Source: Cutaneotrichosporon cavernicola (Eukaryota > Basidiomycota > Tremellomycetes > Trichosporonales > Trichosporonaceae). Taken from it: a stretch of DNA of 64,000 nucleotides. The notes beneath the pieces are model-generated. The model worked only from the letters and a program-made list of their open reading frames with translations, was not told where the DNA came from and ran no database searches. Positions 24,511 through 34,864 of this stretch are shown in pieces (within the stretch, counting starts at the first letter, position 1; each line of letters opens with the position of its first letter). The position numbers and the translations under genes were made by a program. The DNA is taken from contig NC_083396.1 in the NCBI RefSeq assembly GCF_030864355.1, positions 2,976,001 through 3,040,000 of the forward strand. Reading direction: 5' to 3'.

Positions 24511-27067
24511 ATGACACCGAGACGCTTCAACCCGTTCACGCGCGCGCCCACCATCTCAGCCCCCACCGAGGCAGTCCAAGTCGCGCACCGCGTCGCGGAC
24601 GCCATGTTCTCCCCGCCCGCGATCCGGAGCCACCATGCCAGCGTAGTGCCATTGTCTCCAACCCCACCACAGGACCACATGCTACCCTCAGACTCGTCTA
24701 TGACCCAACCGTCCGACTTTGCTCCGCCTAAACACGTACCTTGCCACATACCACCACCTAAACACGTACCTTGCCACTTAGCACCACCCCGCCCACACGT
24801 ACCTTGCCACATACCACCACCCCGCCCACACGCACCTTGCCTCCTACCACCACCCCGCCCACACGCATCCCGCCCAACCACCCACCGCAAGCCCGTTCCA
24901 TACGACGATCTCGAGATCCTCCGCGATAGCCAGTACTCGTCCGAGTGCTCGGATATCGGCTCGCCGTCCGCATATGAGCCGAGTGCGGAGGAGGTGGCGC
25001 AGTTTGCCGTGCTGGCGCGTGCGAGTATCGTGTCGGACCGCCGGTCGGTCGAGTCGGACGACGCGAAACATACCGTGCTGGACAAGGGTAAGGGCCGAGC
25101 GGTCGACGAGCATGGTCACGATCACGAGCGCGACCACGATCACGATCACGATCACGATCACGGCTCCCGACACGTGGGCGCGTACGCTGTCAACATTGAT
25201 GAATGGAGGTGTGCGCCCCTCTCGCCTGGACTTGAGAACACGAGGGCGAGACGCGACAACCTCTCTGTGCCTGTTGTGCCATTCCACTCTGGGCATGTGG
25301 CATATGGGTCGTATCCCATCAACATTGACCAGTGGGCCGCACCTCTCTCGCCCGATCCGAGTGCCAGTCGCGACAGCTTTGGCTCTCCCTCGCACCAGGC
25401 CTCGTCGTCAACCTCACCCCCCGAGAGCTTCACCATCACATCCGGCTTTGGCGCACACTGCAGTGACACAAACTTGCCCTTGCCCGGTTCGATATCTCGT
25501 TCCGACTCAAGTACAGGGCCACCACGAACGACTCCACGCCGAGCCCCTCCGCCGCCGCTCAAGCTCGCGAAGAGCAACAGCTCGCTTGGACGCGAATCCA
25601 CGCCTAGCATTACCTCACGACGTAACTCGGACGACTCGCTTGGCGTCGTGATTGAAGCGCATAGGCCCAAGCACGCGGGGCCTGTTTGGAACGACAAACA
25701 CTCGGACTCGGCGTGGGACAGGGACGGGGACGCAGAAAAGAGACCCGAGATGCACAATGTCGCACTCACCCCGTTTGCGAGGGAGGCATCGTACTCGACT
25801 ACGGGACGCAAGTCGGGCCTTGTGGGCATCCTCAAGACCAAGCGGGCGAGTAAGTGCGAGCCCAAGAGGGTCCGTCTTGCTTCGCCAAAGGCGAGCGCTT
25901 GGGAAAAAACCATTCTCGCACAGCAAGCACAGTCGCCAGGCAGGTTCGAGTACAACGTCGGAAGGTACCAGGAGCCCAAGGCGCGACGGAGCTGTCGCAG
26001 CCGCATCCGGCCAAGCGTGGGTTGGCAGTTGAGCTTGCTAACAATAGTGGATTGTGGGTTTGGTGCTGCTGAGCATCATCATTGTCGTCATTGTCGTCCC
26101 GTTCAAGCTCAAGAGGAAGGAGGAGCCGCCACCGAGCATAATAGCCCCGTCTCCAGTCGCGCCGGAAAACTTCACAGGCGACGTCAGCGAATGTCTCCTC
26201 CCCTTCCTGATGGCGGTGAACAGCATTGGTCCTCTGTATCCCTGCGGAGCGTGTCGAACCCTCTTGGCCAACCACACGAACGACTTTCTCAACGACATGA
26301 ACACGACGTACACGGGTATCGGTGCGGTGAGGCAGTACTGTGCGCTGATGGACGTGTTCTTCGACTCGAGCGTGTCCAGCCTTCACCAAGGCAAGTGGGG
26401 TGCGGACATGGAACCGTGTGGCGGATGGCAAGGCATCCAATGCGACGCTCGCAAACGCATCACCACTCTCGAACTGGTTTATCCCGGCGTACCGGCACGA
26501 CTCCCCGCATCCTTCCAAGACCTAGTATCGCTTCAGACCTTCCGGGTCGTTGGCGACGGACAACGACCACAAGGTTTCCTCCCACCCAACATTGCCGTAT
26601 TGCCAAACATGACCACCTTGGACCTCCAATACACTGGGCTAGGAGGAACGGTGACGAATGTTTCGGCGTCGATGCGCAACCTAACAATGGTGTCTAATCC
26701 GGCCCTCAAGCCGCCGATGAACTTGAGCTCCATCCCGCTCGACGCGCTTGTCCTAGCCGACCAGAACCTCACCTCCCTCCCCTCCCTCCCGTCCTCTCTC
26801 CGGGTCTTGGACCTCAGCCACAACTCTCTCAACGTAAGTCTTAGCCCGCTCATGGCCCTACCCTACCTCAACACCTTGTATCTCCAACACAACGACTTGG
26901 AGCGATTCATACCGCCGCCCGGAGCGCCGATCGAGGTCCTCAGCCTGGCTGGTAACCCCCGCCTCGTGGGGGGACTTTGGAGTGCAACGTGTAGAGGATT
27001 GCGGGCATGCGATGCGCGCGGGACAGCGATGGGCAGGAACTGCACGACGTGTTACTATGAAGAATGA
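24511..27067 (+). CDS. Single-pass membrane protein with cytosolic disordered head and LRR ectodomain
   Basis: Two exons, 24511-26016 and 26048-27067, joined by a 31-nt intron (GTGGGT, GCTAACAATAG); 841 residues. The first 500 residues are disordered, with five H[VA]PCH/PPRPH repeats near 75-125 and an Asp-His run (DHDHDHDHDHG). The splice creates one hydrophobic helix, WIVGLVLLSIIIVVIVVPF, followed by KLKRK. After it come Cys-rich and LRR parts: CGGWQGIQCDARKRITTLEL, then repeats such as LPNMTTLDLQYTGLGG, LRVLDLSHNSLN and LNTLYLQHNDLERF, and a Cys-rich cap. Around ten N-X-S/T sequons support an extracellular ectodomain. Likely a cell-surface recognition or adhesion protein (inference). The N-cap looks like the plant receptor-kinase type. 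Confidence 0.85.
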
Positions 27068-27591
27068 ATAGCTATAACGATAGATACGACGACATGAATA
27101 CATATACGCGGGATACCGGCCGAGACGCTGTTGTCCAGGCCCATAGCGCGCGTCACGATGCTAATGTAGGTTGGGCAGTTACGTCATATATGCGACGTCA
27201 CTTTGAAACTAAGTGGTGTCGTCGGGCCCGATCAAATGGCGTGGAGAATGTGGGGCGGCCGATGCGGCTTGATCGGAAAAGACCGTCGGCCTTCACTCGG
27301 TGTACCCGTCTTGGTTTGCTGACGCAGCGACACCATGGTTTACATGTTACCTCTTGACTCCGCCTTGGCATCAAGTGTCGTGGTGTCAACGCCGCAATTT
27401 TACCACCTCACCATCACACATTGCTGTCGCTCAAACTCGACCTGCGATCTGACCCCCGACCTGAACGCTCTCTATCGACCATTACGTCGGTGATCGCCCA
27501 CCCGTCAGCTCCCCCACCCCCTCACCGAAGACCGCGGCGCAGCCGGTCTTCCCCCATACAAAATCAAGTAACAATTTGATCGTCAACCACT
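27068..27591. other. Intergenic region, LRR gene / MFS gene
   Basis: 524 bases between same-strand genes. Only short overlapping ORFs, none supported. The last 200 bases become C-rich, as in other leaders of this window. Confidence 0.4.
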
Positions 27592-27770
27592 ATGTCACCG
27601 CCCTCGTCCCCCTCCTCCTCCCGGGCTCGTCCAGCCCATGTCCGCAGCGACTCGAACATGTCCACCTCGTCCCGCGTGCGCCCGCAACAAGCCACGTTTG
27701 TGAACAGCGGCAGCCCCCTCGCTCCGCGGTTGGCCGGCGGCCTCGCTGCCCGCGAAGTGCAATTCGATGC

Positions 27771-27801
<31 letters not shown>

Positions 27802-29932
27802 GGCGAGACATCTCCGGGATCACGCAGCCCCGCCAAGCCAGATAATGCCGGCGAAGCACGGGGGCAGAGCTGGGATAACGTGCGCGATGGGTCCATCTCC
27901 CGCCGTCCGGCGTGGCGGCGACCCAGTCCACGATGGGTCCTGCCTTTTGTTTTGGGCATCACATTAAGTCTCGGGATGACTATCCCTGTGCGTGCCGAGT
28001 TGTATCTCGACCTAGCATGTCTCGTTCACCCCCCAAGCGCGCCGGTGTCCACATACCCCGTCACCAATAGCTTGCTAAGCGTCAGCAGCGCAGCCGACGC
28101 TACGCCTCTCTGGCCCATTGATATTTCAGCCCACGCTCACGGTAACTGGTCCGTGGCCCAGACTGTGTCTGAACCTGTACCGGGTACCCTCACCCCCGCT
28201 GAGCGCTGGTTCCAATGGGCCCAGCGCGATATCTTATCCTACCTCGAGAGACGTGAGGGATCGACCCCGTCTGAACCCAACAGCCCTAACCCATACCCTG
28301 AGATCGACCCGTCGCACTGCAAGCGCGACGCAGGCGTGCAACAAACCTCAGCCCGCCTTACACAGAGTACGTCCCTCCTCTTTCTGGCTGACATAAGTCA
28401 TCGCGGTCGTCGCGGGCCTCCTCTCGGCAATGACGACGGGCTGGTGGGCAGCCTACTCTGACCGGCGGGGACGGCGTATCGTCCTGGCTGTCGTCGAAGT
28501 CGGACTACTCATCAACGACCTGTGCATGCTCACCATCGCATCATATCCCCGACTAGTAGTCCAGACCCGCCTGTGGATCCTCCTCCTTGGCCCAGCACTA
28601 GACGGCCTCCTAGGCGGCTTCTCGACAATCGTGGCGGCGATGCACGCTTACATCTCTGATGTGACGCCTGACGGATCTCGCGCGACCGCCTTCTCACGTC
28701 TAGGAGCGGCGATTATGGCCGGCATGGCTATTGGTCCAGTTCTCGGCTCGGCCATCATCAAGGCCACTGGATCACTTCTCTTCCCTTTCTACATCAGCGT
28801 ATGCGTCCATGCAATGTGGGTCGTACTTATCCGTTTCCTCCTCCCCGAGAGTCTGTCGTCGGACTCGCGCGCCATCCTCAAGCAGCGCGCCAAGGCTGCC
28901 GCTGCCGCCGCGCGCGAACGTGACGCCGCCGAACGTGCATGGGAGTTTGACGGCGACGACCAAGACCAACCGCATGAATCGGAATCGAGCTTTGCCCGGC
29001 TCGCGGGCGGCGTGCGCGGTTCCCGCAATGCCAGGCGGACCATGGGGTTCGCACGCCGTATTGGCCGCAGGGCCATTCTCCCCCTCAAACCACTGGGTAT
29101 TTTCTGGCCACAAAGGGGAGAAGACGGGCGCAGGGAATACAACCTCATCCTGATCGCCATCCTCAACTTTATCATGGCCAACATGATGGGCGCTGTCGTC
29201 GCAAAGGCAAACTACACATTCTGGGCATTCGGGTGGTCGCCAGCCGAGCTCGGCCCGTACCTGAGCTACATGAGCATGTGTCGTCTCATCGTGCTCCTAG
29301 TTCTCCTTCCACGTGAGTTTTCAAATGGTATTACGCTGACCCCAGTCATCCTACGCAAAGTCAAGCCGTATTTCCGCGAACCGGCATTTGTTGATAATCC
29401 GTCGTCGTCCGAAAGCACGGAACGCACCCCGCTCCTATCAGATGCCGACGCCGACGCCGACGCCGACGCGGAAGCCCCGTCGAAACCCAAACGCTCTGTC
29501 CGCCTCGACCTCTGGATCGTCCGCCTCTGCCTTTTCCTCGACATGACTGGCTACCTAATGATGGGCGCAAACACAACAGACAGCGTATACCTCTTCCTGG
29601 CCGGCAGCACTGTTGCGGCGCTAGGCACTCCGGCTGCGCCGGTAGCCAACTCGCTTGCTCTGAGTTTCCTTCCTAACAAGCACGATGTTGGGCGGTTATT
29701 TGGGGCGATGGGGGTCCTGCATGCGATCGGGACGAATCTCGTTGCCCCAATCGTCTTCTTCTCCGTCTATTCTGCGACGGTGGCGACGTATGCGCCGACA
29801 ATCTTCCTCGTCGCAGCGAGCCTTATGGTTGTGGGTCAGGTGACGGTTTGGAGTGTGCGCACGCCAAGGCGAGAGGACGACGAGAGGGGGCGCGGGCGTG
29901 GTGTGCGCACGACTCGTGTTGGGCAGGCGTGA
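27592..29932 (+). CDS. Major facilitator superfamily transporter
   Basis: Three exons: 27592-28366, 28398-29312, 29346-29932 (introns 31 and 33 nt), 758 residues. The 33-nt intron keeps the frame open if retained (REFSNGITLTP inserted). Residues 1-125 are a disordered cytosolic head with a TETETETE run. TM1 is WVLPFVLGITLSLGMTIPV; a long, probably lumenal loop with one N-glycan sequon follows. TM2 leads into the AAYSDRRGRRIVL loop, the D-R-x-G-R-R motif A of MFS carriers. The central loop is charged and variable, and an Asp-Ala run (DADADADADA) lies between the halves. Late helices include LDMTGYLMMGANTTDSVYLF. The substrate is not deducible; it resembles TetA/HIAT-type facilitators. Confidence 0.88.
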
Positions 29933-29986
29933 GGCGTAGAGGTTGAGGCGTAGAGGTTGAGGCGTAGAGGTTGAGCCGTAGAGGTT
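29931..29986 (+). repeat. 14-nt tandem repeat overlapping the MFS stop codon
   Basis: Four units of GAGGCGTAGAGGTT, the fourth with one G-to-C change. The first unit overlaps the TGA at 29930-29932, so the array sits in the 3' UTR. Confidence 0.9.
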
Positions 29987-30569
29987 GAGAGGCTGGGGTA
30001 GGACGTCCTAACGAATATCCATAAGCCGTACACCATGCGATGCTGTAATGTAATGATGTTTGCCGTTTCTGAGGATGTAGAGGAGATTGGGGGTCTGGCC
30101 GCAGACGGATGATTGGTCAGGGCTAATCGATCAAGGGCTTTCATGGATCCACAGATCGTCGCACACTTCCCACTTTGCAACACACACAAGCGCACATCCT
30201 CCTCCTGCGCCCCTCGCTTCTCGCCACCAACTCAATTGGGGTTGTCAACTGCCAACATCCACGAGGCATGAAGCGTGAGAGGTGAGGGGTGAGAGGTCAT
30301 GAGCGCGTCAACTCCTGTTTGGGCGACCACTGGCCCGTCCGACTCAAGATGGGCACTGGGGAGATAGCTACGTGTGCTACCCGAGTCACCAAGGTTGTTG
30401 GGATGAGGGACTTGATCTGGCTGGGGGTCGGGTCGACACACTCTTCCCGGTCCAGGATCTATGGCCTACCACCTAGCTCACAAGCTGCCCCAGCCCACGA
30501 CACCGCTGCCCCCACCACGACACGGCTGCAGCCTCAAATGGGCCAAAATCCCATACCCACAACAGCACG

Positions 30570-30658
30570 GCCGAGGTCGCATAGTGGTCATTGCGGCTGG
30601 CTACTATCTAGTAGACTAGCTACCGAAAGGTTCCAGTGTTCGAATCACTGTCTCGGCT
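30570..30658 (+). tRNA. tRNA with long variable arm and 8-nt intron; anticodon reads ACT (Ser?)
   Basis: The cloverleaf folds by eye. Acceptor GCCGAGG pairs with TCTCGGC (last pair G-T). The D arm GCA/TGC encloses a loop with GG. The anticodon stem GCTGG pairs with CTAGC (one G-T pair). The variable arm has an ACC/GGT stem, as in class II (Ser/Leu) tRNAs. The T arm is CAGTG-TTCGAAT-CACTG. Between the anticodon stem halves lie 15 nt: a 7-nt loop plus an 8-nt intron after position 37. The intron contains TAGTAG, which pairs with CTACTA of the anticodon loop, as is usual for tRNA introns. The anticodon would then be ACT, which is atypical. A- and B-box elements are recognisable, with the B box slightly off consensus. 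The gene could be functional or a diverged copy. Confidence 0.7.
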
Positions 30659-30850
30659 GGCGAGTGCGTCTCTTTTGTCGTTTGCTTTGCTCGTCGTGTC
30701 GCATGGCGAGGGGCGCAAGATCGGCGACCAGTATGTAGTGGAGGGGTGGAGGGGCAGGTGGAGGTGGGGTCTCCACATTCTAATGCCATTAGGGTGGTGA
30801 TGTTTTTGGCCTTTGTATTAGGAACGAAGTGCGAGTGGAGACTAGAGACA

Positions 30851-30944
30851 GAGACTAGAGACTAGAGACTAGAGACTAGAGACTAGAGACTAGAGACTAG
30901 AGACTAGAGACTAGAGACTAGAGACTAGAGACTAGAGACTAGAG
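30851..30944 (+). repeat. Heptanucleotide minisatellite (GAGACTA)n
   Basis: About 13.4 perfect head-to-tail units of GAGACTA, preceded by two or three degenerate units. It lies between the tRNA and the carboxylesterase gene. Each unit has CTAG across its junction. Confidence 0.95.
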
Positions 30945-31393
30945 CTACCCTCTCCAATGCGGCGCGTTGGGTGAGTACCGTGTCTAGGAGATAGGGGCGC
31001 CCACTCGGCAGCCTCGCCCCAGGCGAGGATGGGTCATGCCGTTGTACAACGCGATACTTGCTGCAACATCGTCACGGCGAAATACAGGTGGTCTGAATGG
31101 TGCTTGATGATTGGGAATCACTGGATGCTTGGATGGTATTGGCGTTGGCCTGCGGTGACTAGCAGCCAACGGGACGGCATGCTCGGCGAATCATCTCTCC
31201 ACCCAGAAACATCCACTCGGCGCTGCATACTGTTCGTCACATGACATCGGTCACTCGGTGTCTTGTGCCATCACTGGTGCGGCAAGTATTTTCTTCCGCT
31301 CTCCTCTCCACTCTCCTCTGCTTGCTCCCATAACTCCTCTCCTTGCTCCCATAACTCCTCTCCTTGCTCCCATAACCCCCCTCCCATCTCAAC

Positions 31394-33120
31394 ATGTCAA
31401 TAGCAATGGACGACATGACCGGCGAACAGCTCGCCCTGCCCTCCGACCGCGTCCGCGCATATACGCGCCACGGCCCGATTGTCGGGGGGAGGGTGCGGAA
31501 TGGAGTGCAGGTATTTCTCAGTATGTCTCCTTCCCATCCCAGCTGAAACCAGACGTACCGTACGCGCTTCCCGTGTCGCGATGGACAGACGCGGCCCCTC
31601 TCCCTCCCACATATCGCTATCCCGAACGCGAATATACCGTCGATGGCGCGTACTGCGCCCAGCCCGGCCGGGCATATACTGCACACAGTACGTCTGGTGT
31701 TGTCAAGCTACACCCAAGTCAAGCTAAACCCAAGTTCCTGTACGCCAACGTCTGGGCCTGGGTCAGCCGACCGAGAACCCGTTCTTCGCGGATATATACG
31801 TGCCCTCGGACGCCGAGTTGGAATGTCCACCCCTCGAAAGCCTCGAAAGGACGGGGTTGAGGCCTGTCCGTGTTTTTGTGCATGGTGGGTTCTTGCAGTT
31901 TGGGAGCACGAGCGGGTCGACGTACAACCAGCAATTCTTTGCTGCGGAGCATTTTGGCGAGGTCCGCGTGTTGCTGGGACATCGGTACGTATCCATCTAG
32001 TAAGGATATAGTAAGGCTAAAAGCCAGTGTTTCGGCGCTGGGATTTCTCGCCTCGCCGCGTCTAGAAGGTAATTGGGGATTCAAGGATGTCTGGCTCGGC
32101 ATCGAGTGGGTCCAGTCCAACATTGCTGCTTTCGGGGGCGATCCAACCCAGATCCACCTCTCGGGCTTGAGCGGCGGCGCGCACATTGTCCACCAGCTAC
32201 TACATCGGGCGGCGCGGGGCCAGGACGCGGCGTTCGTCAGCGCGACGCTGCAGAGTAATGCCATCCTCACGGATCCGTTATCACGACACGCACGAGAGGA
32301 CCAGTTCGCCCAACTCGCCTCTGCTCTCGGGCTCGATCCCAATGATCCACTAGTCGTGGAGAGGATGCGTGATCGGGAACAAATCCCGACTGGGCGCCTG
32401 ATCGCGGCGATAGAGGGCATGGGAACCGAGAGCACGTTCCGTGGCGTCGCGGACGACCTGCACGGTCGAGACCAGATGGCTTTCCAAGCTTCTGGGGAAT
32501 TGGCGCGTGGCCTCGCCGCTGCTGGTGTGCGTGTGGTCGTTTTAGGAGATGTGCGCGACGAAGCACACTTCTACGCCCAGTGTCATCCATGCCCATCCCC
32601 AGCTGACCTCGTCCCAAACGTGGCGCGGTATTACCCACTCCCAACTACTACTGCGCTACTCGCGTCTTATCCGCCCCTCACGTCCATGTCCGAGGACGCG
32701 TGTCAGGCGCGTATGGGACGGGTGTTAGCGGACGGACAGGTACACCTCCCTGTGAGGCTGCTTGCGCGCGACCTCGCTGCCACTGGCCTCCCGGTCGTGC
32801 GGTATACCATAGAGATGGTTGTGCAGGCGCTCGGTACCAGGGGGAGCATACCGCATGGCAGTGACTTGCCCATCCAGCACCTCAGATTATCCGCCATGAC
32901 CGAGGACGAGGCACGATTAGCGCTCGAGTGGCACGCGGCCATCAGCGCCGCCACGCAGCCTGCACTCCAAGGTGACGGGAGCGCCTTTGTCCAGAAGCCA
33001 GAGGACCAGGTGCTTACTCTAGACGAGAGCGGGGTGAGCTGGCGACGCGACTGGCGGTGGGACACGTTACGCGCTGCTGAGGCTGCGGTGCGCCCACCAC
33101 AACCGCTCGCACACATGTAG
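31394..33120 (+). CDS. Type-B carboxylesterase / lipase family (alpha/beta hydrolase)
   Basis: Four exons: 31394-31520, 31553-31687, 31735-31984, 32028-33120; 534 residues, close to the usual 500-560. The domain signposts appear in order: VPYALPVSRWTDAAPLPPTY near residue 45 and ENPFFADIYVPSD near 100. Then come the oxyanion-hole loop VFVHGGFLQFG, NWGFKDVWLGIEWVQSNIAAFGGDP, and the nucleophile elbow GLSGGAH (Ser within G-x-S-x-G; the commoner form is GESAG). The late PHGSDLP supplies the catalytic His. No signal peptide is seen, so it is probably intracellular. Family knowledge: hydrolysis of esters of varied acids and alcohols; the substrate is unknown. In-frame ATGs at 31394, 31406 and 31415 leave the start slightly open. 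Convergent with UPF3, 47 nt apart. Confidence 0.88.
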
Positions 33121-33167
33121 GTAGTAACCGTCAGTCACCACCTTATGCACCATGGACTATGCAAACA

Positions 33168-34631
33168 TTACATGTCAATACGCGCCTCAGTCGGCAGTAT
33201 TCCACCGCGACCGCGCCCACGCGGGGCCGAAGGCGGTCCCCCGGCACCGCCACCCTGCTCGCGAGCAGCGCGGGCCTTCTGGCGCCGCGACAGTCCAGAC
33301 GCCGTCTCCTCCACCCCACCCCCGTCAACCGGTGCAGGTCGACTCTCACCGCCCCCAGCCCCAACCCCAGCCCCAGCCCCGCCACCACCTCCCCCGCGTT
33401 TGCGATTGCGATTCCGGCGCTTGCTGTCGGTGCTCGCCTCGTCCACCACCGCGACGCCACCCTCTGCCCGCGCGTCCTTCTTCCCGGCCGCCTCTTTTGC
33501 TGGCCCTGGCCCGGCCCCGACTCCACCGGCTGCGCTCGGTGGCTCGCCGCCCTCATCTGCCGCCTCCTTCTTCTTCCGCGGTTTTCTCTTCTTCTTCTCC
33601 TTGTCGCTCTTCGTGCTGACGCGTGGATCGCCGTCCTGCACCGTGTCAGCGGGCGCGACGAACACCTCGCGCCCCTTGCCGGCGACCATGACCACCGCGC
33701 CGCCACCAGCCTTGGGCGCACGCTTGTTTGCCGCCTCGGATATGGAGGCGAGTGCGGCCGCGCGCGCCTTGTCGCTCTTCGCTTCCGCATTCGTGCCCTT
33801 GTCGTCCTTCTTGGCTGCCGCCTTCTCCTTCTTCTTCGCCGCTTTGGCTCTGCTCTTACTCGCCGACGCGCGTAATGCGTCTAACAGGGGTGTCGAGGTT
33901 GGTTGGGGAGGAGGGGCTGGTGTCAGCTAGTACGAACTTGGTGGAGCTCACGGGCAATCTCGAGGGGTGGCTTGGTCTCAACCACGCCTCTGTTCTCGAG
34001 AAAGGCGAGAAAGTCTGGGTCTGTTGTTAGCTACAAGACATCCAGATAGTTCACCGTCGTCGATGGTCCCTTCACGTGCGTCCTTCTTCGCCTTGGCCTT
34101 GTACGGTGTCTTCTCGATCGCCGCATACTCGACGACGGCCTGGAACTCGGCGCCTGATGTCAGCTACCCCGGCAATTTAGTAGCTCACCAGTCTTGGCGC
34201 GGAAGATATGTCCGTCAAAGCCTGCATGGAATGCAATGAGCGACTCGGTGTCGTTCATGAGCACGTAAGCGCGTGAGTGTTGTGGATGCACGCCGTAACT
34301 GCGGTCAGCTTGGTGATCTCACGAGCGAGGGAGGTGAGGAGGGAGGTGAGGAGGGAGGTGAGGAGGGAGGTGAGGAGGGAGGTGAGGAGGGAGGTGAGGA
34401 GGGAGGTGAGGAGGGAGGTGAGGAAGGAGGTGAGGAAGGAGGTGAGGAGGATAGCGAGTGGTTCGACACTCACGCGTCTCCGGGTCGGCCCTTGACATAA
34501 CGCCGCCAAGCGTACTTTCCCTCGACGAAGGGCTCGACGACGCGCCAGAACGTCTCTTCCGGCAAGGTTGGGGGAAGGCGGCGGATGACGAGTTTGAGAC
34601 GCGCCGTGGGCGTTTTTGTACCACGCGGCAT
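33168..34631 (-). CDS. UPF3: Nonsense-mediated decay factor UPF3 (Smg-4/UPF3 domain)
   Basis: Five exons on the minus strand: 34631-34474, 34298-34189, 34153-34055, 34020-33952, 33916-33168; 394 residues. The UPF3 domain fills residues 10-145: LKLVIRRLPPTLPEETFWRVVEPF, WRRYVKGRP, SRAYVLMNDTESLIAFHAGFDGHIF, then AEFQAVVEYAAIEKTP...KKDAREGTIDDDPDFLAFLE. This is the RNP-like fold that binds UPF2 and links exon-junction or ribosome complexes to UPF1. The C-terminal 230 residues are lysine-, alanine- and glycine-rich and disordered, with a possible RGRGRGG RNA-binding end. Intron 1 (175 nt) contains a 12-nt minisatellite. Introns 2-4 are 34-35 nt. It shares a 233-nt divergent promoter with VFA1. 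Confidence 0.93.
34327..34450 (+). repeat. 12-nt minisatellite inside UPF3 intron 1
   Basis: About 10 units of GAGGTGAGGAGG (in the UPF3 sense, a CCTCCTCACCTC pyrimidine-rich array). The last two to three units carry a GGAAGG variant. It occupies most of the first intron of UPF3. It reads open as Glu/Gly repeats in plus-strand frames, which is only a composition effect. Confidence 0.95.
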
Positions 34632-34864
34632 TGCGGCGCGGGGGTGGGGGGGGGGTCGTGGGGGAAGAGGAGGGGGGGAAGTGGGTGGGTGGTGGGAGGT
34701 GGGAGTAGAGGAGGAGGGGGAGGGGGTGAGGGGGTTGAAGGATAATGGAGTTGTTGAATCGAATTCGTGTTGTGGTGGCAACTGATCGTCATTTGTTGAC
34801 CCTCCACCGGCTTAGTTCCCTTCCACCGTCCTCCACCCATTTCTCCATCGCCGAGTCTCTCGCC
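34632..34864. promoter_or_regulatory. Bidirectional promoter, UPF3 / VFA1
   Basis: 233 bases between two divergent start codons. It carries a G10 run (34646-34655; C10 in the UPF3 leader, ending 14 nt before its ATG), then GGAGG-rich sequence. The VFA1 side is CT/AC-rich. Confidence 0.6.

Larger units (their letters stand above)
29987..31393. other. Intergenic region with tRNA and a heptamer minisatellite
   Basis: 1.4 kb without protein genes. It contains the tRNA gene at 30570-30658 and the GAGACTA array at 30851-30944. Near 31320-31380 the phrase TTGCTCCCATAAC[TC]CC repeats three times in the leader of the next gene, a short promoter or 5' UTR repeat. Confidence 0.6.

Noticed and set aside
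33145..33930. 261-codon plus-strand ORF rich in Ala/Pro/Phe
   Set aside because: Antisense to the Lys/Ala/Gly-rich tail of UPF3; Phe/Ser runs are the complement of Lys/Glu codons.
34327..34450. Possible CRISPR-like array
   Set aside because: Units are contiguous 12-mers without spacers in a eukaryotic intron. The heptamer array at 30851 is rejected for the same reason.
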